The notes: generated by a model not told the origin, from the letters alone. DNA of 64,000 nt from Sipunculus nudus (GCA_026874595.1 CM049311.1:65329953-65393952); one strand, 5' to 3'. Shown: positions 1 to 13,723, numbered from the stretch's first letter. Made by a program: numbers and translations.

Positions 1-1177
1 TATCAGTCCATTCGTGTATCAAGTTCATGATAACAATAAAGTATTTATGTCAGTTACCCTATTCAAAATCAGCAGGTATTTTTAACAGTGAAACTAATGC
101 AAGTTTCTGAAATTTACTCAGGATTGCTTACACACAAGTGGCTTTGTTTAGCAGGAGGTCAGTATGTTTCACTCTCTTTGTGGATAGAAGAGAGATTTCT
201 TTTGTTATTCCAGGTTTGCCTTGTTTCCTTACTATACTGACACCCAGCTTGGATAAGATATAGTTCTAGACTCCATGGGTGTAATCCTCCACATACTCTA
301 CATACTACACTAAAGAGCTTCCTGGATCAGACCTTATTTTTGTGTTACAACATTGCTGCATTTAAGAAGATGTGTAAACTTGATCTGTAGTAAATTTGAT
401 AAAATGGTACAATAATTATTGTTTTTTGCAGGTTAAATTTTCATATAAAAATATTGAATGATTTTTAAATATATTTTGGAAGAAGACCTTATTCCTCTAT
501 CGATTGATATAGTTAAATTGATAATCATGCAAAAAATAGAGTATAGGATGATAGATAGACCTGTGTGGGTGTCATTTCATCAGAGGCTTCTGTTGCTTCT
601 AGGTGTAGCTGAAGGAGTACAACAGGCAGGTTGCCCTTAAATACAATATCAGAAGTTAACAGTTTTTTTTAAAAAATCAGTGTATGTGGTGATATCATGA
701 ACAAAGGCACAAACACAGCCTTGACGTGATATATACTTGGAATCCAGTTAGTGAGCCCACATGTTTAAACAATGACATGGCAGACACTGGTGAATAGCTC
801 TTGGTAAATATTTAGGGGACCAGTGATGTCTGGGAAACTTTCACTCCCCGTCTCTGTTGGACGAAGTGTCTAAGAAGGGTTTCTCCCATGTTCACCTTGC
901 TGTTTATTCTTCATGTGCACTGTCAAGTCTGGGAAATGGCGCATAATTCAGCCCAGGTGTACTGGGCAGGGGGCACCAGGAGTTAAACCCTAACCAAGCC
1001 GTTACCTTAGTAATACAGTCTAGCCAGCTTCATCCCACTGGACTACAAAACTGCAGGCTCTTTTATTTAACGAGCAAAACATAAAGAAATAACATCATGA
1101 TCAAAGGCAAGATGGGGTATAAAGAAAACAGCAAGTGTCTGCTTATTTACTTCCTAATAGGCTGACTGAACAAGTGT
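1..1177. other. non-coding, no gene recognised
   Basis: AT-rich sequence with only short chance open frames. A weak tRNA-like B-box (reverse strand) near 975-985 is not enough to call a SINE. Nothing else is recognised. Confidence 0.6.
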
Positions 1178-1185
1178 AATATATA

Positions 1186-1266
<81 letters not shown>
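1178..1266. repeat. (AT)n microsatellite
   Basis: Almost uninterrupted alternating AT, with one small interruption near 1188. The apparent minus-strand frame through it (Tyr/Ile repeats) is a microsatellite artefact. Confidence 0.97.
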
Positions 1267-1268
<2 letters not shown>

Positions 1269-4200
1269 TACTGATTCATCAATCAGTAGATATATAGATA
1301 TTCTGGTTCTTATTAAAAAATTGGTCTTTCTCACATATAAATTTATATATATTATATATATTTATATTATATACTAATTATTCAACTGTTTTTGTATAGC
1401 TTACCTTTTATGTGTAAATAAGTAGAAAATCTAGTTTATCACATTTTGATTTGTATCAGTCTGTGCTGCGATACGTTTCTCCATCAGCATCACAGAAGTA
1501 AATGAGAACACCTAGAACAAAGTAATGATGGAGTTTAAAGGAAACCACAACTGTTTGTTTATATCATCCCTAATAGTTTGACTGAACAGATTGAATATAT
1601 TCTACACTAGTATAGGTAAAATATACGACCCAGACTAGAATGTGAGACAGTGTTATTTCCGGGAAAAGCTTTGCATACTTGGATAAACAAAAAATTGTTC
1701 ATTAGTGGTTATTTATGACTAGGTCTCACCTAGGTAGGTGCTCTTGGAAGGGGGCCGTGAAGTATAAGAGGCCATGTATCTGTGCAGTTATGTTCATGTG
1801 GCGATTCTTCGTCTGGATTTAGGTTAAGTGAGTGCCCTATGACAGCATAATGAAAGATTAGTGTGTCTGGCAAGTCTCAAAATTGCTCATTGGCTACACA
1901 TGAAGAAGAACGGTTCCAGAGACAAGGGAGTGTGGTAATAGAGTCATTTGTTACATTATTATTGTTATTATCATATATGTGATATGTCATTACAGATCAA
2001 GGTAGGCTCGTCATGTTAAATTTATGACAAGTATCTACGTAAATAAAAGTATTGCATATAAACTTTGAAATATAAAATATATATATTTTTTGTATTCATA
2101 ATAACAATTATAATAAGAAGAAGAATAAGAATTATAGTACTTGTAACTATTATGATATTACCACTACTTTACATCTTAATTTTGAACTGTTCAAAACAGT
2201 ACATGCATGAACTACTATTAGTAAGTGCAGTTTTAACAACATGTATGGATAAATAATAATAGTAATCATTAACTCATATATGTGAACATGTACTTGTGTA
2301 TTCTTAAAAATATTAACAATTTCAACCAAAGGTGACAGTTTGCAAAAATTAATTACAATATTTATCACATTACAGCTATTATTAATACATGATTAATAAA
2401 ATAACAATTATATGTCCATTATTACCCATGTGCAAGGTCTGCAGAATATCTGAAGAACAAATATAATAATTTCAGTAGAAACTGAGAATATTTCTAAGGG
2501 AGTGATTGAATTTTTTAACTTAGCTGCACATGTTAAAGCCCATCGTGACTTTAATTTTAACATTGTCGGCATTTTTATTTACTGCACCAGGGGAATGTAT
2601 TTTATTCACTTCATGATCTTAATTACAAAATAGCAATCTAGGTGCATTGTGTGGCATTGGTGCATCTGCATGTGAACTTTGTTGATTTTATTGATAAGAT
2701 GAAACAGATCTTTTGATCCGGTAATGTGTTTTATCATGAGCACTTTAATAATATGCCTTTAATGACTGATTTAATAAAATGTAGGAGCACTGATACATCA
2801 TAATAAACAGTCAGCTATTATCCTGGTATCATGATACTATCAATGATACTGGTATCTGTGTGACAATTAATAACAGCCTCTAAATGAAATATATAAGTCA
2901 TGCAAGGTGTCTGTGAAGCATTAGTCAGAAATGTTTGAACAGCACCTGACTGTTTGGAAATAAGTTTGATTAATAATAGGAAATAATTTTTTGGGGGAAA
3001 CCTTTGGCTGATAAATATTTTATAAACTTAAAATCTCAACCTTAACTTACATAACTAAATCATGCACTTTATACTAAATATACATATCATGTTTCATATT
3101 AAAAGTGAAATATCGTGCGGTATGTCATATTGTGAGATATAGTGCAGGTTAATATTACAACCCTTAAGAGCTTGCACTGCATGGCCTTGCTCTAAGGTGT
3201 TTAATTTAAACTTTAAATCACTGTCAGTGCCTAAATGTTTATGTAAAGTATATTAAGAATATATCATAAATGTATTTGAACTATAGTTTCACTTACTGTA
3301 TGCTTGCTGCATGCTCACTTGTTCTGTGTAGATAACATTGTAGTAGTTAGTAGTATGGCATGTATATGTAAATTATCAGTTGTATAACTATCTGGTATAT
3401 GATACAAATTTATAATAATTTTTAGGATAAAGTCAGGCAGATAGATGAAGATTAGTAATTATTTACTTTTAGTTATCAGGTGGATCACACATATTGAATA
3501 CTACTTTGTAATCAAATCAGTCAAAATAATAATATCATGATTACTATACAAAGTTAGTGAGTGTATCACATGTTTTTAGGGTTTATTATCAGTAAACATA
3601 AATGTAATTTTTATCATGAATGAATCTCTCACAGAGTGGAAGGAAATCACTCCAATTAATGGATAGTATGATGATATAATTGAGTAAAAACAGGCATATG
3701 ATAGTTTATATAAAATTAACAAAGAACTAATCTTTGCTTATATAAATTTATGATGTTGTGGCACACGTTTTGGGGTTATACAATCATAAATGTTAGTTTT
3801 GGCATTACTGCAGACAGGCTTGACTGGCAGCTTGCCCTGACTGTAGGTGGCTGTCTGCTACATAGTGTTATAAATTACAGCAACGCTGCAATCTTATTAT
3901 CTTCTCAGATCTTAGAGACAGGCAGTCAGCCCTTTTACAAAATACCATGTTTTATAAGCCTTGTGTAGCATTGGGAGAATGCATGAAGTAGGAGGGGGGT
4001 GTCAAGGAACTAAGCTGTGTCACATGATATCATCACCTTCTGACAAGCCTTTCTACTCTTGACAAAGAATGGTCTGTTGTAACCCTTGTGGTCTTTAGGA
4101 AAATAATATATACCATACATCATTCTGGCCACTGACTTATCCAGGGGCAACACAGAGGTATACCCCTCCCTCCAGCATGAAAAACCTAAGCATATTATCT

Positions 4201-4350
4201 TAAAGTCCCAATAAATCTTCCTAAAATTTAACTTTTATACAAGTTCCTGTAATGCTTATTTGAAGCAGTGATTTATTATATTCAAAGGTGATGTATGACC
4301 CAGTCTCATGAATTTTAAAACAAAGACACTTTGTAGATCTCAGTTATATA
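1267..4350. other. non-coding, no gene recognised
   Basis: AT-rich DNA with short AT-biased open frames only. The stretch 1505-1600 loosely resembles the flanks of the (AT)n tracts at 1.2 kb and 9.3 kb, which suggests a shared old repeat. No exon is supported. Confidence 0.55.
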
Positions 4351-4607
4351 CAGGGGCAGATAATATAATTAAAATATACAGGGGCAGATTCCAGGATTTG
4401 AGAATAGGGTTTCAGAGAGAAGAGGGTAAGGAACAGGTCTTTCCCCTCACATAGTGTAGAAATCAACATTTAGGCTGAAATGGTGCAGTCTGGGATGGTT
4501 TGAATGCATCATGATGTTTAATCTGGCTGCTTTTCTAAATTCTATGTCCCAGACTTTTTAGGTTGAAGAGGGGGAGAGGGGGATGCACCCTTTTCTAATC
4601 CATCCTG
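4351..4607. mobile_element. hAT-like miniature element, copy 1
   Basis: Begins CAGGGGCAGATTCCAGGATT at 4379 and ends near TCTAATCCATCCTG at 4607. An extra copy of the terminus (ATATACAGGGGCAGA) lies at 4346-4360. Near the right end is a GGGGGATGCACCC motif like that in the copies at 39.8 kb and 45.2 kb. The CAGGGGCGGATCCAGG-type terminus is typical of widespread animal hAT-derived miniature elements; this is recalled family knowledge. No transposase is present. The three copies are 229 to 243 bp long. Confidence 0.55.
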
Positions 4608-5686
4608 ATACATAACCAGATGTTCATACAAATTGCTAGGGGAGTTGATGCATTACAGTATCCCCCCCCCCCCAACAAAATTTGAATTTCCGCGTGTTTG
4701 TATGATACTGACGAGGAGAGATCCTAAAAACTGGGACTTAATATGATAAATCATGCTGGCCTGTGGAGTGGGGGTGGGTCAGCAGTGTTTTGTGGCCAAT
4801 CCCCTGCCAAAAAGAGACTACCTGGTAAAATTAATCAGATTTGAACGTTTCACTTTTATGATGACCAAGCTAATCACTTATAAAGAACATGTACTTAATC
4901 CAACATGGAATGCAACATATTCAAAAGACCATGTATATATTAGCCTGGTACAAGAAATATACATGATTATATAATGAACACTCGGATTTGGTAACAGGAT
5001 ACTCGGATATAAGAAAAACATATTGCAATAAATACTGATGACCCTAAACACTGGGAGGCGATGTGCACTTCCTGATATTAAATATACTTTTTAATAGGAA
5101 GGTTAAAGAGTCCACAACAGTTGGTGAAATAGTACGTAACACACACCTGAAAGCAGGTACTTGGATAACTGTGACAGGACTTGTAATAACAGACCTAGTC
5201 AGCTGTTCTGGACTTCACAGCAGCTGACTGATAGTGACCTCACAGTGTGCAAGCTCATGTAAACAGATATTGTGTATGTGTGTGCTACAGGACCTGTTAG
5301 TATATATAGCCACCAGCCACGCTGTATATATGAGCCCACTATGAGTAGGAGAATCCACACATTAAATAGTCATATCCTATCAGTCAGCTAGGTAAACCCA
5401 CCAGTTGAAAAGTCATATCTTTTAACTCGGAAGATATTTCATTATGATTTCAAACATGATTAAAAATGAAGCAATGGAATATCCTGTATTCACAGAGTAA
5501 GAGTTGATATACAGGTGTTTCCATATGTATAAATTAATTTGTTGAAAAGCAGTTTAATACAAAAAGAGTAAATATAAATGTTATGTGAATAGTCATAAGT
5601 GTACATAAGAACAATATCTTTAGGTATTTCCAGATATTTCCAAGATTTCATTTTCTGTTTTCTTTGTTTGTCTTTTCCACATGAAT
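4608..5686. other. non-coding; poly-C run
   Basis: Contains a 12-base C run at 4662-4673 and otherwise ordinary AT-rich sequence. No gene is recognised. Confidence 0.55.
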
Positions 5687-5828
5687 AACTGTGGGTTAAA
5701 TATGTTATTTATGAATGTTATTAACTGTGGGTTAAATATGTTATTAATGAATATGTTATTAACTGTGGGTTAAATATGTTATTAATGAATATTTTATTAA
5801 CTGTGGGTTAAATATGTTATTAATGAAT
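5687..5828. repeat. 4-copy minisatellite, 36-38 bp unit
   Basis: The string AACTGTGGGTTAAATATGTT starts at 5687, 5723, 5761 and 5799, giving periods of 36, 38 and 38 bp, followed in most copies by ATTAATGAAT. The last three copies are nearly identical. Confidence 0.92.
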
Positions 5829-6073
5829 ACGTCAAGGGAAGAATGAGAATCTGGGAAGATCCAGAATCTTCCTCGGAAGAATGAAAATCAAGAGATGGTA
5901 TGAAATGATTCCAGTTCTTCCTGTGAAAAATAAGAATTCTCATTCTTCCTGGGTTAAATGAGAATTCCAGGCTCCCTTGGGAAAAATTGAGAATTCCTAT
6001 TCTTCCAGGGCGAGAGTCACTGGAATTATTAAATTCAAACCTGGGAAACATAAGAATTCTCATTTATCCTTGG
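5829..6073. repeat. degenerate mixed-orientation short repeats
   Basis: Several diverged copies of a GGAAGAATGAGAATTC-like motif occur in both orientations; the palindromic core AGAATTCT or GAGAATTC appears repeatedly between 5931 and 6060. The open minus-strand frame across it is repetitive and is not taken as a gene. Confidence 0.6.
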
Positions 6074-7494
6074 AATAATAGGATTCATTTATTGCAACTT
6101 GTTACTCGTTAAATTTTTTTTTCAATCTTCATGTGTATCATATTTTTTTTTCAAAAAGAAAATTTGATTATCTTTCTCCTACATTAATTCAGAACTGTTC
6201 AAGTGGTTTAAATGATTTTTCACACACTGTATAAAATAGATTTACTGGTATGTGAAAAAAATATGAAGCTTACAAACTGTAAGTTAAAAATATTCACATC
6301 AGGAAGTCTTTGTGTAACAATTTTATTATGTGTGCTTGTATCTAATACGTAAGTTATATCTAGTATGATTGTTTTCCCACTTAAATGCCACGGGTTTAGT
6401 ATTATTATGTGTGAATAAAATATTTAAACAAAATTGTGTTTTCTACTTTTTCATGACTAACCAAAACATCATATAAATCACTTTTTCCAATGGTCAACTA
6501 AATTACCTAAAAATCTGGTTATGTAGTCTGGTAATAGTAAATTCTGCAAAATGAACCTCCCTTACCTATAAAAAAGATTTGTGCCTTAGTCTACAGAGTC
6601 ACAGTGGCACCATCACAATAGTAAATTTGGTGATTTTCACCTATTGATCTTATACCCCAAATCTTAACACTCAGGGCACTTGATTTCGTAAACATTTGAA
6701 TCCCATGCATACCTGACATTTGGATATTTTAGTTTAGTGATTAATTATCATGTCCATTCCAACAAGAGGTGACAATCATTATTTTATGATAATCATGATA
6801 AGTTAAATGCAAATAATTATTCAGTAAGTGAGGAATACTGAAGAAAAGGAACATTCAATATACCAGTGATAGAAAATTAAGGATCTGTTTCATGTTCTCT
6901 AAAATTGTAATTTCATACCCATTACTCTCTGAATACTGCCTCATTAAATGAGGATACTTGATGGTGTCTTTAAGATGATTTAATTATTTTGGAATATTTA
7001 TTATTCATTTGGCAGACTGATAATTCTATCATTGTGACAATCAGTGCCCTTGCCCAAGTGGTCGTGAAATATGTTTAGACAAATTTATTATTGTTTTTTC
7101 AAATTTACTATAGTATTCACATAATTAACTGTTGTACTCAAATGACTAATGAGGTATGATGTTGTTTTACATCTATATAATGAGCAGAGTATACTTATTT
7201 CTCTCAAAGATAGGTTATGTTAGGTTAAGTGCATGATACTGCCAGTAACCATCACAACAGTTAGAGATATGTTGAAAAATGTATATAAATGTTAACCATT
7301 TGTTAAACATCACAGTCTTGGGTTGTGCTTTCCATGCCAGAGGGACACTGACCAAGGGACAGTGTAGTACCAGGTTTTATGAAGTAGCAGAAGAACGAAC
7401 ATGTTCTATGGAGTGCAGAAAAAACCCTGCTGAATAATATAAACTTATTTCATTTTACATGGATTGTACAAATAGTTATTATAACTAATTGTGG
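6074..7494. other. non-coding, no gene recognised
   Basis: AT-rich, with no exon, repeat array or RNA gene visible by eye. Confidence 0.55.
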
Positions 7495-7640
7495 TACTCC
7501 CCATGGCTCAGATTGTGGTGTTCTGTAGACTGTAGAGGTGGAGAAAACCTACTCTCATAAGCCACACCGGGGATCGAACCCGGGTCGCCAGCGAAGAGAG
7601 CCGAGCGTTTTACCCCTTGACCATCCAGGCCCCCACTTCT
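7495..7640 (-). mobile_element. tRNA-derived SINE, type 1
   Basis: On the minus strand a tRNA-like head occupies about 7640-7560. Its A-box TGGTCAAGGGG fits the pol III consensus and its B-box GGTTCGATCCC matches 10 of 11 positions. The following segment GTAGGTTTTCTCC resembles the GTGGGTTTTCTCC core known from animal SINE central domains. The tRNA-like part lacks a clean acceptor stem, so I call it a SINE rather than a functional tRNA. Confidence 0.65.
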
Positions 7641-9249
7641 TCATCTGGATAAACACCAGATTTTTAAAAATGGCTTTTAAACAAACTAACCAACTAACAG
7701 ACAGACACAGGTCAAAACATAGTATCCCCAGCAGAGTAAATAAACATTATGTGCTTTCTGGGTGAGGGTTTTCTACATTCAAACAAACTAATGTATTCTA
7801 GAAGTTATGTAACCTTTAGATAAACATGTGACAGTTTTGAAGTAAAGTGACTAAACCACCAATCAACATCCTGCCAATGTTAAAATGAGCTACTGTCATG
7901 TCAAAACATATTTTCCAGTATTTTATAGTTATAAATTGAAAATTACTTGTTTTTCACACAGTGGTTTTGTGTATCACCAAATATCTAACCCTAACCACAT
8001 TAGATTAATTGATCTGGTAGGACCCTGTGGTATGTCTGTGGTTATGGTATTACCTGGGAATCCTGTATTTTATGTCCTGTTAATGTGGTCATTATTATAA
8101 AAGTGACAGACACTGAACTTATAAGGGTGTATCTTAATTATTGATCCTGGTGTCATATGTGCACATGTGTATGGAGGTAATTTGTAGATAGATATACCAG
8201 CCAATTAAATTACTGGGTAAACATTGTGACCTAATCAGAATGTGATGCTTAAATGTAGTCAGATTTAATTACTTAAAAAAATTACATTTGGGATTTTAAA
8301 TCATATAATTGTCAGTACATACTGAAAGCAAACCAGAAGTAAATAAACATTTTGTATATGCTCTCATCTGTTCGCATCTGGATTTGTGAAATTTCTTTCA
8401 TGTGAATTATTGTATTGTATTACTAAACAAACTACAGCAAGTCAGTTCAGAAATTTTACAGCCAAACACATCACTGGATAAACGATCTGCTTACATAACA
8501 CCAGATTTGTACAACCTTCACTGGCTTCAAGTTAAACAGAGGAAACAATACAATTAAGATTCTCCTCTGTTCCAACTCTCACAAATTCGACACCAAATTA
8601 ACACAAGGTGATTATTGGCCAATTCGCATAGCTGTCATATGAAAAAATTCTATTTCAATGTTGTAAAAGAGCAGTATGACAGTACAACATGCTATGACAT
8701 TGACATATTGCCAGCGTGATATGACTTTTAACCATGTTCACAACCGTGTTACGAGATCCAAGAAACTGAAGTCCAATATCTTCACATATTTTCATGACTT
8801 GGCTATGATTTGTGGATAACACCCCTACAAACATTCAATCCATGCGCCATGCCCATTAAGGTCCATATAAATCATGTGGTTATTTATATTTTGCATCCTG
8901 GTCTGCAGCCACAAATCATTGTTGGAGCTACCCCGTAGGAGGAAGTAACCCTGATGTTTGCTGTGGCTTTCCTGATTCTTGAAATTCCCAAATAATGTCT
9001 AGCAGTTCAGGAGAGCTTAAGTTGAAGCCTTGACCATTTATCACTTTTCCCAGAATGGCCGGCCGGGACTCAAGAGTCAATAAATGGGACTTGAACTAGC
9101 TAGACTGAGCATCAGGCTGATTATATCCTAAGTCCATTGAAAAAAAAGAAAGTGAAATTGATGACTGATATGTTAAAAAACTGTCAGAATAAATGTATTA
9201 TAAATAGACAGAAGTGAATCCAAGATTGACAGATTTACATTACTCGATT
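7641..9249. other. non-coding, no gene recognised
   Basis: Only short open frames. A possible degenerate tRNA-like B-box (minus strand, near 9090) is noted, but its A-box is poor. Confidence 0.5.
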
Positions 9250-9257
9250 GTATATAT

Positions 9258-9305
<48 letters not shown>
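9250..9305. repeat. (AT)n microsatellite
   Basis: Alternating AT for about 45 bases after a short imperfect lead-in. The downstream flank (ACAAAG, then AAAGGAAACCATAACTG) resembles 1510-1555 near the first tract. Confidence 0.95.
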
Positions 9306-9307
<2 letters not shown>

Positions 9308-12300
9308 ATAATATTACAACAAAGAAGATATTAATGAAAGGAAACCATAACTGCAGCTTACTCATCTTCTGCCTGAGAGAAATTGATTCAACATTTATAC
9401 ATTTTTTTTTGTCATTCAAGATGCAATTCTTATAATAACCTGATGGTGATTATTACACAAGTCTCCTAACAATGACCAGTGACCCCTCTGTTTCAGGTTT
9501 AGAGACCACTAACCGCAATAATATTAGTGGTACCTATTGGTATAGGTGTGAGGGGTGGAGCCTCACAGGTTCTTATAAGAGTAACCTAGCTTTCAATATG
9601 AATTCCATAAATCACAGTTACCTTTGCATTGACCAATTAATTCTAATTGGACACAGGTCAGACACTTTACCAAACATCTATAGTACTGAAATGGCAGTTA
9701 ATCTTATGCATATATGTACCACTGCCAGTGTTTGATTTTTTCTATCACTATTCTTTAAAATTTATCCAACTAATAGTAATGTGTACCTCATGCCCTAAAT
9801 TTAATACATTAGGAAATCTGTACAATAGGTGTCAATGTTAGTCAGTTCCTTGTATAAAAGAAATGGTCCTGCTTCCTTTTTGGATCCAGGTCAACTCTAT
9901 CCACATCCATGATCTAATCATCCTGTTCATATTTTAAGACTCTTCTTCTAAAGAATAGAATCATATTGAATATTTTTGAGATATCATGATGCAAGATCAC
10001 ATTGAACATCTGTCTCTGAGAAATTTAAGGAACTGGTGCTGACATCTGCTGGAGGAATATGGTACCAGTATGAATGGAATTATTTTAGGTGTTCTGTAAT
10101 TTGCATTTAAATCGTTTACATCTGTGGCTTTGGTATAGATATGCACTCCTTTGAGTCTGACCAGATTGAAGATACAGTCTGTGTATGAAATTAATTAACT
10201 CTTGCTGCAAATTGTCTCTGTAATAAAAGAGATTATTAAATAAAGAGAATTAGGTCACACTGGGCAATATGTTCTTCCTTTTATCACAAGTTTGCATCAA
10301 AAGAAAAGTGTTTACTCCAAATGACAATGACATAAAAGTAAGGCCGTTGGAAATGACTTATGTTCTTTGAAAATTGTAACAAGACGCATTGTTGCAGTGT
10401 TCACACTAATAATATTTACCTAGAGAGCAATATAATATTAACCACACAATGGAATATGACCCAGCGTGTTTTTAATACTAGACTAAACCCCATCTACTGT
10501 GACGCAGACTCAATTGTTTTGACCCTGAAGGTGGCAGTGATATAAATAAAGGGGTAGTTGGAAAAACTTGCCCACTTTGAGTGACCTGCAAGAATGGGAA
10601 GTGCTTTGCAACATACTTTGCGTTAAATTGTCATTCTGGTGAACCAGAGTCTTTTGCATTATGGCTCTGAAGTGAATGAGACACTTTGGTCAGAATCTTG
10701 TAAAACACTTAATCTTGAGTGGTGAAGTGATAAGCAAGGCAAAACTTGTATTGTCACTGTGAATGAGGGATATAATGTCATCTGTTCTTCTTTTGCTTAC
10801 AGCAGGACAATTAATGAAATAAAAGGTGAAGGGGAATTAGTACAGGGCCACCCAAAACTGCCAGATAACCTGAACATGATGTTCCCTGATGATTCCTGAC
10901 AGATTATTTACACTAGAACACACAAACATAAATCCCACAAATACAGCCATGAGCCACAAATGTACTGATGTAACATGAATAAATAAATATATTAATGCAC
11001 ATATTAATGTTAATATTTCAGGATTTATCATGGATTAGTGGTAATTATTGTAACCCCAATAACTTTTGAAGGACTGCAGATTTTATTCCCTTAAGTTTTA
11101 AACACTAGTTGTTTCGATCAAGTTCTCAGATAAGTTAGAAAACTGATGACCTTGATCTTGATATTCCAGGTCTAGTATCTTTTTAGATTGTCCATTTTAT
11201 TCAAATTTGTGGGTAGGGGAGAAATCTGTTTGGACATCTACAAAAAACATGGAAAGCCATACTAAGCAAGATTGATTTTCTCATCCAGATTTTCTCATGA
11301 TAGTGCACATTTCAGTTGCTTACCCAGGGGAATTATTGGATATTGATATATATATTAGGTTGTCAAAAGATATTTAATAATGGATGTATTAACAACTGTT
11401 GGTGTCAGCTGGAAAAGAAAGCTTTTCCAGAAATGTTAGTGTATCTGACCAATACATGTCAGGGTTTGAAATATATTATTTTTATACCTGTTGATACAGA
11501 ATTCTTCTTATTATTTGGTGCGGACCTTTAATTGTCATACAGTATTATGTTACATAACAGGACCTTCAGTTGAATGATCATATTACTTTTACATTTTATG
11601 AGGTATATGTGGGTCATCACCACATCAGATCACAGTAAGGTACCTTAAATTCTTGCAAGAAAGACCAAATTTTAAACCAGATGTCTTGAACTGCCTGGGT
11701 ACTTAATTTAATGCAGGCATGTGATGTGATTTTTTGAATTTCATAAAGGGTTTGATTATGTTAAACAACCTCCCCTTAAATTGCATAATACAGAGTTACA
11801 GTACACCTTTCCTGTACATTGGCTGCAGCGCCTGTGTACACAGTTAATTAGATCAGATTATGACTGGCATGCCATTGTTCTTGTTGGAATGTGTGCAGGT
11901 TGTTTGGTATCTAGACCTAAGGATAATTTTGTAACACACAAGTTCCATGTTCTTTTTATAACACTGAGCAAGAACACATAGGTTAATATATTTCTTGCTC
12001 TATAACAAAAAGAACAAAACTGGCAAATAACTACTGTAGTTAAACCAGTAACTTGAAGTACTGTAAACAATCCTAAAGTTTAGGGACTGCAGGGTTTCAC
12101 CCCAAATATCCTTGCTGGTATGTAAGAAGGCTACTGTTCTATTTTTAGCACTTGAAAGTGTAAATATAGGTTCACTTGAAGACACAAGATGATTTCTTAA
12201 GCTCAAACTGTATTCCTTTAGTGAGTCATTTCCTGGCTGTGACATTTGCAGAAAACAGGTTTATTATATTAACATTCACAAAGATATTGGGGCTTGTGTC

Positions 12301-12917
12301 CAATTAAACCTCAGTTGTTGCTGTCAGTTACTTGGTTCTAGATACCCTAACTCCTGGGGGGTCATACAGTTCTTGTCTTTTTTGTCACTTAGTAATTTCC
12401 AAAGGTTCAAGATGTACACTCACCCAGTGACATAGCAATGATGATCTAAAGCATCTAAATTTAAGAATTTTCTGAACAGGTTGCCATATAATAATCCGCG
12501 AAATCCAAATGTGTGCATGTTTTATGTGTGTTTGTTTCAGAAATATCAGCTAATTATGGTTTAAATTTTTTTAACTTGGATTTGGCATGTTTGAATTGCT
12601 TTATTACAGATTACAATTAATATGGCCATATTTCCACTTCATGGTACTTTTTTGTCTGTTGTTAATGTATATATACCTATATTTTTTGTACAAATTACAC
12701 AGCAATAAGAGCAGATTATAGCAGTCTTGATTTTCTATTAAAAATATATATTTTTGTGTTTGTTGTTGACATAACTTGATACATATGTCATACATGTATA
12801 TAATAGTATACAAAATCATTGCTGTTGAGACAAGTGTTTATTTTGATGATCATTATCATGACAAGCAATGAATGCTTGTCCTTGTCACACAAAAATATTT
12901 TTGATAGCAACTGATGT
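9306..12917. other. non-coding, no gene recognised
   Basis: Several 60-87 codon frames occur (for example 9472-9735 plus) but none shows splice signals or recognisable protein composition. Nothing is supported beyond AT-rich spacer or intron sequence. Confidence 0.5.
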
Positions 12918-13380
12918 ATGACCATCAGCTTACCAGCACCAGAACTTCTCGCCGGTGGTTGCTTCTTGGCATCCTGGGACTGGATGCACTTTGTGACCCC
13001 AGGGCTGGAGCAGTGTGCCAGGTGGAATACAGTGACTAAGGCTGGGCTTCTTCTGGCATCTGATGCAGCACCACCACAAGCAGGGCTGGTTGTTTTTACA
13101 GGACTGTACACCGCGTGACATGTCCGGGGCAGCATGCGACTGCAGCTTCACGGAAGCCACAGAGGATCAACGTCAGATGCCCGCTCATCTCATTCCTGAC
13201 CCATTTTGATCCGGTACCTCGATAAGTGAAGTTCTCCTTGGAACATTCCAGGAATCTCTTTCCCTGGACGTGGGACAGAAAAAGCTGTTAGAGGAATTCA
13301 TGGCTGATCATGGTCGACCTGGTGAACAACATGTAGAGAATTCCATTCCTCGATATTGTGTGAACATGGACCCTTGATAC
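12918..13380. other. candidate coding exon island, strand unresolved
   Basis: A GC-richer island inside AT-rich DNA. On the plus strand a T-rich acceptor (TGGTTGTTTTTACAG at 13087-13101) opens a 35-codon frame to a TGA at 13207-13209. The same frame then continues about 55 charged, protein-like codons (including QKKLLEEFMADHGRPG) to a TGA near 13376. On the minus strand a pyrimidine-rich acceptor (CTTTTTCTGTCCCACGTCCAG, ending near 13272) opens a 58-codon frame that stops at 13096-13098. A minus-strand donor-like GTAAGC also lies near 12937. I do not recognise either product and cannot tell which strand is real. Confidence 0.35.
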
Positions 13381-13719
13381 TTAAACATGCAATTTGGCTG
13401 ATATATATCTCATTTACATGCAGCAATATTTCTTGTGTCTTAAGAGAGGCTTATATCTTGAAGTCTTCCATTGCTTCACCTTCTGAACTGTAAATTCTCC
13501 AGAATTTTATGTGATCATGACATGGCACATATTAAATGTACATGTAGTGATTGAAATTATTTTCATGTAAACTCAATCAACAGAGATTTGAAAAATAATT
13601 AAGCTTAGAAAATGATTATAACAATTTAAATATAAAGGTATATAAGACTAAATTTATATAATGCAGTCGGAGTCTACAGTAACCCCACCTGTTATGTGTA
13701 TATGTTACACCCCGATTGT
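13381..13719. other. non-coding flank
   Basis: AT-rich sequence between the exon-like island and the transposon left end. Nothing is recognised in it. Confidence 0.5.
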
Positions 13720-13723
13720 GAAA

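Noticed and set aside
955-1045. Possible tRNA or SINE on the minus strand
   Set aside because: The B-box is passable (GGTTTAACTCC) but no A-box at correct spacing and no stems were found.
1143-1334. Minus-strand frame with a long Tyr-Ile repeat
   Set aside because: It is simply the translated (AT)n microsatellite.
9060-9140. Possible tRNA-like sequence on the minus strand
   Set aside because: AGTTCAAGTCC fits a B-box but the A-box is poor; not reported as a SINE.
13516-13556. SECIS-like hairpin
   Set aside because: The stem is short and interrupted and the AA lies on the wrong side of the loop; kept only as a note in the TGA finding.
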